Of a stretch of 64,000 nt of DNA, positions 45,714 through 52,124 are shown one piece after another; the first letter of the stretch is position 1; the number at the start of each line of letters is the position of its first letter. Position numbers and translations under genes: made by a program. The DNA is from Pseudomonadota bacterium. Its GTDB lineage: Bacteria; Pseudomonadota; Alphaproteobacteria; Rhizobiales; Hyphomicrobiaceae. The notes under the pieces were generated by a model. It was not told where the DNA came from. It saw nothing but the letters and a program-made list of their open reading frames with translations, and did no database searches. The stretch lies in the NCBI GenBank assembly GCA_023405815.1, contig JAEXXM010000080.1, positions 1 to 64,000 on the forward strand. Direction: 5' to 3'.

Positions 45714-46451
45714 TCATTCGATGACGGTTGCCCGCCCGTTGCCGCGCAGAACCTTCAAGAGATTGCCCGGCTCATCGATGGAGAAGACAATTACCGGAAG
45801 TGCATTGTCGCGAGCAAGGGCGATCGCGGCCCCGTCCATTACCTTGAGATCACGGGCTAAAACGTCGGCGTAGCCCAACCTCTCGAAGCGCTTGGCATTG
45901 GCATTCTTGCGCGGATCGCTGTCGTACACGCCGTCGACCTGCGTCGCCTTGGCGACCGCCTGGCAGTCCATCTCGATGGCGCGCAGCGTCGCCGCGGTGT
46001 CGGTGGTGAAGAACGGGTTGCCCGTGCCGGCCGCGAAGATGACGACGCGGCCCGCCTTGATGTGGTGCAGCGCCTTCGGCCGCACATAGCTCTCGCACAC
46101 CGTCGGCATGGGGATGGCGGAGAGCACGCGCGCGGGCACATTGGCATTCTCGAGCGCATTCTGCAGGGCCAGAGCGTTCATCACCGTCGCCAGCATGCCC
46201 ATGTAGTCGGCGGTGGCGCGCTCCATGCCCTTTGCAGCGCCGGCAAGGCCGCGGAAGATGTTGCCGCCGCCGACGACAACGGCGATCTCGGCACCGGCGG
46301 CAATGGCCTCGGCAATGTCCTCGGAGAGGCGATCACAGACCGCCATGTCGATGCCGAACGCGCCGTCGCCCATCAGGGCTTCGCCGGAGAGCTTCAGGAG
46401 GAGGCGCTTATAGACGAGCCCCGATGCCCCGCCCTCTGCCGCTGCTGCCAT
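45714..46451 (-). CDS. pyrH: UMP kinase
   Basis: 245 residues of the amino-acid-kinase fold. KRLLLKLSGEALMG at the start, VVGGGNIFRG for phosphate binding and KATQVDGVYDSDPRKN for nucleotide binding are present. Allosterically GTP-activated in the family. The ATG is taken at 46451; a dispersed palindromic repeat separates it from tsf. Confidence 0.97.
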   Translation of the reverse strand: MAAAAEGGASGLVYKRLLLKLSGEALMGDGAFGIDMAVCDRLSEDIAEAIAAGAEIAVVVGGGNIFRGLAGAAKGMERATADYMGMLATVMNALALQNALENANVPARVLSAIPMPTVCESYVRPKALHHIKAGRVVIFAAGTGNPFFTTDTAATLRAIEMDCQAVAKATQVDGVYDSDPRKNANAKRFERLGYADVLARDLKVMDGAAIALARDNALPVIVFSIDEPGNLLKVLRGNGRATVIE

Positions 46452-46480
46452 GACCGCCTCCTCGTTTGCGCGCCCGCGCC

Positions 46481-46615
46481 GTCATCCCGCGCGAAGCGAC
46501 GGCGCAATACCGGAGCAAGACCCGGGACCCAGGAGCTCCTCGTAACGAGGCTTCGCCGCGCTTTACGCTGGATCCCGGATAGCGGCTCGCCCGTGCTCGC
46601 CGCTTCCGGGATGAC
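46481..46615. repeat. Dispersed palindromic repeat between tsf and pyrH
   Basis: About 135 bases bounded by GTCATCCCG and its inverse CGGGATGAC, with internal CCCGGGACCC and CTGGATCCCGGAT. This arrangement matches the common alphaproteobacterial intergenic repeats of the GTCATCCCG...CGGGATGAC type. It sits inside an otherwise tight translation operon. Confidence 0.75.
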
Positions 46616-46698
46616 AGAGGCTGCGAGCTAGCTCTAACCCACCGGGCGGGGATTCGCCTAGAGCGCGCAGCGGCTCGCGCGCGCTCCAGGCCGGTTTG

Positions 46699-47643
46699 TC
46701 AGTTGCTGGCGCCGACGGCGGCAGCAACCTCGGCGGCGAAGTCATCTTCCTTCTTCTCGATGCCTTCGCCGAGCGCATAGCGCACGAAGCCGGCAACCTT
46801 CACCGGAGCCCCGAGGTCCTTCTCGGCCTTCTTGAGGATGTCGGTCACGGTCGCCTTACCGTCGATGACGAACACCTGCTTCAGGAGCACGGCCTGATTG
46901 ATGAACTCCTTCTGCAGACGGCCCTCGCTCGCCTTGGCGAGGATCTCGTCCGACTTGCCAGCGTTGCGGGGCTCAGCCTTGGCCTGCGCGACGTAGATCG
47001 CGCGCTCGTGCTCGATTGCCTCCTTGGACAGGTCCTCCACGTTGACGACCTGCGGGTTGGCAGCGGCGATGTGCATGGCGAGCTGGCGTCCGAGGGCCTC
47101 GAGCGCCGCCTTGTCACCCGTGCTTTCGAGCGCCACAAGAACGCCAATCTTGCCGAGACCGTCGGCGATCTTGTTGTGCACGTAGGCGGCGACGACGCCG
47201 TCCTTGACGGTGAGGGCCGCAGTGCGGCGCACGTTCATGTTCTCGCCGATGGTGGCGATAAGCTCCTTCACCTGCTCCTCGACGGTGATCTTCTTGCCGG
47301 GATAGGTGGCCGCCAGCAGCTTGGCGACGTCGCCCTGCGCGGCGCCGGAGATCGAGGCGATCTTGGTCACCATCTCCTGGAACTGTTCGTTGCGGCCGAC
47401 GAAGTCGGTCTCCGAGTTCACCTCGACGGCGGCACCCGACTTGCCCGATGCCGTAACGCCGACGAGACCCTCAGCGGCGACGCGCCCGGCCTTCTTGGCA
47501 GCTTTGGAAAGGCCCTTCTTACGCAGCCAGTCGATGGCCGCCTCGATGTCGCCTTTCACCTCGGTCAGCGCCGCCTTGCAGTCCATCATGCCGGCGCCGG
47601 TCTTTTCGCGCAGTTCCTTCACGAGCGAAGCGGAGATCGTCAT
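46699..47643 (-). CDS. tsf: Elongation factor Ts
   Basis: 314 residues; nucleotide exchange factor for EF-Tu. The N-terminal UBA-like domain has VKELREKTGAGMMDCKAAL, then AIDWLRKKGLSKAAKKAGR and the core TDFVGRNEQF. Paired with rpsB as in most bacteria, with a hairpin in the gap. Confidence 0.98.
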   Translation of the reverse strand: MTISASLVKELREKTGAGMMDCKAALTEVKGDIEAAIDWLRKKGLSKAAKKAGRVAAEGLVGVTASGKSGAAVEVNSETDFVGRNEQFQEMVTKIASISGAAQGDVAKLLAATYPGKKITVEEQVKELIATIGENMNVRRTAALTVKDGVVAAYVHNKIADGLGKIGVLVALESTGDKAALEALGRQLAMHIAAANPQVVNVEDLSKEAIEHERAIYVAQAKAEPRNAGKSDEILAKASEGRLQKEFINQAVLLKQVFVIDGKATVTDILKKAEKDLGAPVKVAGFVRYALGEGIEKKEDDFAAEVAAAVGASN

Positions 47644-47662
47644 GGATCAGCTCATTAGCTTG

Positions 47663-47698
47663 GCGGGCGCCCATAGCACATGGCATGGGGGCGCCCGC
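47663..47698 (-). terminator. GC-rich hairpin in the rpsB-tsf gap
   Basis: GCGGGCGCCC and GGGCGCCCGC form a perfect 10-bp stem around a 16-base loop. It lies between rpsB and tsf on their transcript. In E. coli a partial terminator in this position tunes the S2 to EF-Ts ratio; the same role here is an inference. There is no T-run. Confidence 0.5.
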
Positions 47699-47743
47699 GG
47701 GTTGGCAGATGATGGTGAGGCGGCCGCCTGAGCGGCCGGCTCG

Positions 47744-48730
47744 TCAGGCGGCGGCCGATTCGACCAGCTTCTTGGCCTGCTCGGACCACTTCTCGGTCTC
47801 GATCTGGCCCTTCAGTCTCAGCTTGCGATCGAGCGCCTTGGTCTGCTCGGCGTCGAGGTCGGCGATCTGCCAGAAGTGGAAGACGCCGGCGTCGTTGAGG
47901 CGCTGCTCGAGCTTCGGCGTAATGCCGGAGATGCGCTTGAGGTCATCTGGCTCGCCACGTGCGGCCTCGATGCCCTTGAAGACCGCGGGGAGCTCTTCAC
48001 CCGGAGGCGCTTCGGAGGCACCGACGTCGACGCCCGCCGCCGTCTGGCTGCGCTCGAGACCGTCGAGCGCGGCGCGGGCGACGAGGTCGCAGTAGAGGGT
48101 GATGGCACGACCGGCGTCATCGTTGCCCGGGATCGGGAAGTCGATGCCGTCGGGATCGCAGTTGGTGTCGACGATGGCGACGATCGGAATACCGAGCTTG
48201 CGCGCCTCCTGGATGGCAATCGACTCCTTGTTCGTGTCGATGACGAACAGGAGGTCCGGCGTGCCGCCCATGTCCTTGATGCCGCCCAGCGCCTGGTTGA
48301 GCTTGTCGCGCTCACGCGTCAGGTTGAGGATTTCCTTCTTGGTGCGGCCGTGCGGGTCGGCGAGAATGTCGTCGAGCTGACGCAGGCGGCGGATCGACTG
48401 GGAGATGGTCTTCCAGTTGGTCAGCGTGCCACCGAACCAGCGGTGATTGATGAAGTACTGGGCCGAGCGCTTGGCGCTCTCGGCGATGGAGTCGGATGCC
48501 TGGCGCTTGGTCGCGACGAACAGCACGCGGCCGCCGCTGGCGACGGTGTCGGAGATCTTCAGCAGCGCCTGATGCAGCATCGGCGTCGTCTGCGTCAGGT
48601 CGATGATGTGGATGTTGTTGCGGGCGCCATAGATGAAGGGCGCCATCTTGGGGTTCCAGCGGTGCGACTGGTGACCGAAGTGCACGCCAGCTTCCAAGAG
48701 CTGACGCATGTTGAACGCGGGAAGCGTCAT
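47744..48730 (-). CDS. rpsB: 30S ribosomal protein S2 with C-terminal extension
   Basis: 328 residues, against about 240 in E. coli. Residues 1-230 are ordinary S2 (MRQLLEAGVHFGHQSHRWNP, FINHRWFGGTLTNWKTI, DTNKESIAIQEARKLGIP). After an acidic linker, residues about 263-328 form an extra domain with LKRISGITPKLEQRLNDAGV, the helix-hairpin-helix-like module that some alphaproteobacterial ribosomal and respiratory proteins carry. It heads the rpsB-tsf-pyrH-frr series. Confidence 0.97.
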   Translation of the reverse strand: MTLPAFNMRQLLEAGVHFGHQSHRWNPKMAPFIYGARNNIHIIDLTQTTPMLHQALLKISDTVASGGRVLFVATKRQASDSIAESAKRSAQYFINHRWFGGTLTNWKTISQSIRRLRQLDDILADPHGRTKKEILNLTRERDKLNQALGGIKDMGGTPDLLFVIDTNKESIAIQEARKLGIPIVAIVDTNCDPDGIDFPIPGNDDAGRAITLYCDLVARAALDGLERSQTAAGVDVGASEAPPGEELPAVFKGIEAARGEPDDLKRISGITPKLEQRLNDAGVFHFWQIADLDAEQTKALDRKLRLKGQIETEKWSEQAKKLVESAAA

Positions 48731-48951
48731 TGGTTAAGTCCTTTTCCGGTTGATCCTCCGCGTCCCTGAAGAAGAGCACCCCCTTGGGGAGGGAGGGCTC
48801 CACCGGAGCGCCAGGCGGGGCTTTCAATCCGCCGGGCGCGGGGCCGCGTGTGAGATGGCGCGGGTTATGGGGGAAGCTTTGCGAATTTGCAAGCGCCCCT
48901 TCCCAAAGTCAGCCATTTCGCCGATGCTATCTATTCAACCGGAGGTTGACA

Positions 48952-49383
48952 ATGGCAGAGACAACAACTTTCACCTTGACGCTTCCAGAGCGCGACGAGT
49001 TAGTCCGGGCTCTCGCTTTGCTCGAGTACATCAGCCCGGACATCACGCGAACGCTCCCGCTCTTGCAGCGGGCCCGCTCAAAACTCACGAGCGCTAACCG
49101 AGGGCCTTACATCACGGTGGGCGTGCATGGTGGTCAAGTGCAATGGGTCCTCGGCAATCCCTTCCCCATTCGCGTCTGCGACTACGATGGCGAGGACGAT
49201 GAGCTGCCAGACATCGACGAGCGCGATCAGAAGTGCAGCATCTGGTTCGAGCCCATCGACGAGCATTCGCAGACCGCGTTCTGGCGCGAAGCCCCTGAAG
49301 CGCTCTCTAGCGGAGGCAATAGCGCCCACGCCCGCGGAACTCCAAATACCCCGCATCCCGGAGAACCTGAAGCTGCTGCCTGA
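48952..49383 (+). CDS. Small acidic hypothetical protein in accessory region
   Basis: 143 residues from the ATG at 48952, which has an excellent GGAGGT ribosome site; no family recognised. Residues 1-55 are a helix-rich segment (LPERDELVRALALLEYI). Residues about 60-110 have VGVHGGQVQWVLGN followed by VCDYDGEDDELPD and IWFEPIDE, a strand-rich acidic pattern reminiscent of small proteins on plasmids and phages. It is convergent with the DpnI-like gene and overlaps its 3' end by 77 bases, so the tail (after about residue 118) is constrained by both frames. G+C is visibly lower than in neighbours, pointing to recent gain. Confidence 0.7.
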   Translation: MAETTTFTLTLPERDELVRALALLEYISPDITRTLPLLQRARSKLTSANRGPYITVGVHGGQVQWVLGNPFPIRVCDYDGEDDELPDIDERDQKCSIWFEPIDEHSQTAFWREAPEALSSGGNSAHARGTPNTPHPGEPEAAA

Positions 49384-50101
49384 TCTTCTGCCTTACGTGC
49401 CGGTTGTCGGGATACATGGCACCAAGTGTCTTCTCGAAGGCGTAGACATCATCGAGATTGAACTCGCGCCGCCCAATGCTCTCGCAGCAGGCCATTACCT
49501 CGACGAGCCAGCCACGTGCGGCCACATTCTTTGAGCGGAGGAAGAGCGACTTCTCCCACTGCTGGAGGACAAGCTCCTTGGGCGTGACGATCCCCTCGCG
49601 CACGATGTGAACGCGGCCGAGGTCGGGCAGGCTCTTGAGACGGAGATTGCAGCCAACCCATCCAGCGCGACGCGCCGTCGGCGGCAATGGACGACGCTCC
49701 TCGATGATTTCAGGAACGACGAATTGCTTGGGAACCACAAACAGGTTCACAACGCTGCGCTGCTCTATGCTGTAGCTCATGAAGGCAAAGTTTGGATTAG
49801 TGTCGGCCGACAAGCGCTCTTGCATGGTTCGGAAGGCGCCATCGACCACTTTGCTGCCGAACTTGCCCTTCTTCGCCTTCAACTCGTACTGCTCGTCACA
49901 CTTCGTGCAAAAGAAGTCGGCGGCGGGGCGATTATTCTCGAACTGGTCAACATTTGTGTTCCCGCAGTTCGGGCAGTACAGCCATCGTCTGACCCACGCC
50001 TCGGTCCAGACGCGGGCGTTTTGGGACGAACTTTCGTAAGGTGTCTGCGCTTCCTCGAACCCCAAGCCGAGCGGATGTTGATCTTTACGATCTCTTGGCA
50101 A
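49307..50101 (-). CDS. DpnI-type methyl-directed restriction endonuclease
   Basis: 264 residues from a TTG at 50101, close to the 254 of DpnI; frames further up have no suitable start and would run into the divergent gene. Similarity to DpnI is collinear: SSSQNARVWTEAWV, YCPNCGN, FENNRPAADFFCTKC, YELKAKKGKFGS, FVVPKQFVVPEII, PTARRAGWVGCNL, GRGRYCLR. The PD-(D/E)xK residues are D62, E73 and K75; zinc cysteines C43, C46, C65, C68. The C-terminal winged helix (about 185-264) reads the methylated site in DpnI. Expected to cut G-m6A-TC DNA. Host CcrM methylates GANTC, not GATC, so no cognate methylase is needed. Confidence 0.92.
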   Translation of the reverse strand: MPRDRKDQHPLGLGFEEAQTPYESSSQNARVWTEAWVRRWLYCPNCGNTNVDQFENNRPAADFFCTKCDEQYELKAKKGKFGSKVVDGAFRTMQERLSADTNPNFAFMSYSIEQRSVVNLFVVPKQFVVPEIIEERRPLPPTARRAGWVGCNLRLKSLPDLGRVHIVREGIVTPKELVLQQWEKSLFLRSKNVAARGWLVEVMACCESIGRREFNLDDVYAFEKTLGAMYPDNRHVRQKIRQQLQVLRDAGYLEFRGRGRYCLR

Positions 50102-50189
50102 ACTCGCGATCCTCGTCGGGGGCCTTGGAAGAAAACTCTCCGTACTATTCTTGGCGATGTGCCGCGACGGCAAGACCTGTGAGAGTGGC

Positions 50190-50972
50190 ATGAGCAACAA
50201 CGTCATAAATGCGCGCGCGCTGCAGCTCGGCGAGCGTATCGACGTCAAGGGCCTCGAACGCGAGGACGCCTTTTCCGCCGTCCCGCTCGCCTTCCGCACA
50301 GGCCCCGAGAGCATCGCGGTGCTGTTCAAGTCGGGGGCCGCCGTTTTCATCGGCATGAACCCCGTGGACGAGGAGCGGCTCATCCGCAGCCTCGCCGACC
50401 GCATCATCGCCCCGCTCGACGAGCGCGAGACGGAGGCGGTGCGGCTGGTGGTCAGGCCGGAGGAGGATGCCCTGGTCTCGGCCGCGGGCGAGTTGCAGAT
50501 CAAGTCGGCCGACCCGAACCGGCTCCTGCTCGTCGCAGAGGCGCTCGCCATGAGCGTCGCCTTCGCCTACGACGAGCGCCGCATCGCAGCCGCGTTCGAC
50601 CGCATCGACAGCGTTGCGCAATCCTTGAAGCAGCGGCAGCTCCCGCCGAGCCCGCAGGGTGCGCTCCTAGAGCAGATCGGGGAGGCGGTGCTCATCCAGC
50701 AGCGGCTGGCGGCGCGCGTCGATCTCGACGAGAAGCCGGACGTGTTGTGGGACCATCCCGATCTCGAGCGCTTCTGGGCGCGGCTGGTCGAGGAATACGA
50801 CCTCACCCAGCGCGGGCGGGCGATCTCGCGCAAGCTTGAGGTGATCCGCGGTACGGCCGATACACTGACCGACCTTTTCGCCACGCGCACCTCGCACCGG
50901 CTCGAGTGGTACATCATCGCGCTGATCGCGTTCGAGATCGCGCTCAGCCTCTACGATCGCCTTTTGAAGTAG
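50190..50972 (+). CDS. RMD1/YagE-family (DUF155) membrane-anchored protein
   Basis: 260 residues from the ATG at 50190, with GAGAG just upstream. The DUF155 core spans about 45-225 (AVLFKSGAAVFIGMNPVDEE ... DHPDLERFWARLVEEYDLTQR), and one C-terminal transmembrane helix (YIIALIAFEIALSLYDRLL) ends the protein. Yeast relatives (RMD1, RMD8) act at membranes in sporulation or mitochondrial translation; bacterial function is unknown. Divergent from the DpnI-like gene by 88 bases. Confidence 0.88.
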   Translation: MSNNVINARALQLGERIDVKGLEREDAFSAVPLAFRTGPESIAVLFKSGAAVFIGMNPVDEERLIRSLADRIIAPLDERETEAVRLVVRPEEDALVSAAGELQIKSADPNRLLLVAEALAMSVAFAYDERRIAAAFDRIDSVAQSLKQRQLPPSPQGALLEQIGEAVLIQQRLAARVDLDEKPDVLWDHPDLERFWARLVEEYDLTQRGRAISRKLEVIRGTADTLTDLFATRTSHRLEWYIIALIAFEIALSLYDRLLK

Positions 50973-51080
50973 CTGCACGAGCTTCGACAAGCTTCGCATG
51001 CGGCGAGCATGGCGCGAGCTGATGACCGCGCCTAGGGCGCGGGGCCCCTTGGGCCCTGGCCGCCTTCGGCGGCAAGTGCA
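50973..51080. repeat. Dispersed intergenic repeat (ACGAGC...AGCTGAT family), copy A, forward
   Basis: It begins at the stop codon of the RMD1-like gene with GCACGAGCTTCGACAAGCTT, continues CGCATGCGG ... GCGCGAGCTGATGACCG and then GC-rich hairpins (GGGGCCCCTTGGGCCC, GGCCGCCTTCGGCGGC). The same succession occurs in the copies at 60051 and 60180. Confidence 0.65.
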
Positions 51081-51084
51081 AAGC

Positions 51085-51200
51085 TAGAGCGAGCTTCTCG
51101 GCCCGCGAAGCGGGCAAGCGCGCAAGGCGCGCCGGCGCGAGCGCCGGCTATCAGCTTGTGCCCCGCTGAACGCACTCAAAGCTTCTCTCAGCTCGTGTCA
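51085..51200. repeat. Dispersed intergenic repeat (ACGAGC...AGCTGAT family), copy B, inverted
   Basis: Read on the minus strand it starts TGACACGAGCTGAGAGAAGC at the stop codon of the L,D-transpeptidase-like gene, then ACAAGCTGATAGCCGGCGCT and CGCGCCGG. It faces copy A, so the two fill the whole gap between these convergent genes. Confidence 0.65.
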
Positions 51201-52124
51201 CCGAGAAAGATCCGCGCGCTGGTCCTTTGACTCGCGGCGCGGGTTCGGCTCGGGCACCGTCGCCGGCTTCTCGTACTTGCTCGTCGCAGAGTTGAGCGGC
51301 AGGCAGCCCTTGAAGCGCGGCACCGCATCCTCGGTGACGATGGCGACGGCGGTGAACCCTGCAGCGCTCCACTTCTGCAGCACGGTGAGACGATCCTCGG
51401 GCATAGCGATTCGGGCGTTGGTGCCGGCGCTGTCGCTTTCCCAGACATGGATGAAGACGCAGCTTCCTGCCTTGGCGCCGCGGCGGGCCGGGTAGTCAAC
51501 GATCATGCCGCGCTTCAATGCCGGGCTGGCCGACATGTCCTCGCTGCTCTTGGCCAGTTTGGCGAGGTCCTTGCCGACGATCTTGCCGTAAAGTCTCGAG
51601 GTCGGGTCGTCGACGCAGAAGCTGTTGCCCTGCGCGAGCCTGGTGTAGCGGCCGAGCTTGCTGGCTTCGAAGCCGAAGGGACCGGCGACGCGGAAGATGC
51701 CGGCAGGGGTGCGCTTGTCGCCCTCGCGCTTGATGGGCTCGTCCTTCTTGGCGAGGTGGTCGTAGTCCTCCGACCAGCCGATGCCGGCCGCACCGACGAC
51801 GGCGGCCTCCGGCGGTCCGGAGCGCAGCCAGGTTGCATCTGCCGGCGTGCGGCGCTCGAAGGTGTGCAGCGTGGCCTTCACCGACGTCACGCTCGGCACG
51901 GTGACGATGATGAGGCGCGTGGCTCTATGCAGGGGGCGGGGACAATAGGTGGCTATCGGCTGCGGCGAGGTGGCGGCTCCCGCCTGCGGGGAAGTCGAAG
52001 CTGCGCCGGCGTGCGAGGCATGCAGCGCGAGCAGCAATGTGGCGCCAAGTGCGGAGCGAAGCACGATCATCAGCCCTTTGGAAAAATTGTATCGATTAGG
52101 TGCTGAGGGAGAGGCTACGTTCAT
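51198..52124 (-). CDS. L,D-transpeptidase (YkuD)-like exported protein, catalytic Cys missing
   Basis: 308 residues. The ATG overlaps the dnaE stop (ATGA), so translation is probably coupled. After 18 residues comes a hydrophobic signal segment (19-41). The YkuD-like core shows EGDKRTPAGIFRVAGPFGF and CVFIHVWESDSAG with the usual histidine (H226). The S-x-G-C-[IV]-A-M active-site motif reads T-N-A-R-I-A-M, placing Arg238 where the nucleophilic Cys should be. The fold looks intact and there is no frameshift, so it may be a pseudoenzyme that binds rather than cross-links peptidoglycan. The C-terminal 35 residues are charged. Confidence 0.82.
   Translation of the reverse strand: MNVASPSAPNRYNFSKGLMIVLRSALGATLLLALHASHAGAASTSPQAGAATSPQPIATYCPRPLHRATRLIIVTVPSVTSVKATLHTFERRTPADATWLRSGPPEAAVVGAAGIGWSEDYDHLAKKDEPIKREGDKRTPAGIFRVAGPFGFEASKLGRYTRLAQGNSFCVDDPTSRLYGKIVGKDLAKLAKSSEDMSASPALKRGMIVDYPARRGAKAGSCVFIHVWESDSAGTNARIAMPEDRLTVLQKWSAAGFTAVAIVTEDAVPRFKGCLPLNSATSKYEKPATVPEPNPRRESKDQRADLSR

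Noticed and set aside
50102..50551. N-terminal extension of the DpnI-like frame by 150 codons
   Set aside because: The extra part is Ser/Arg-rich, lies antisense to the RMD1-like gene and has no counterpart in DpnI.
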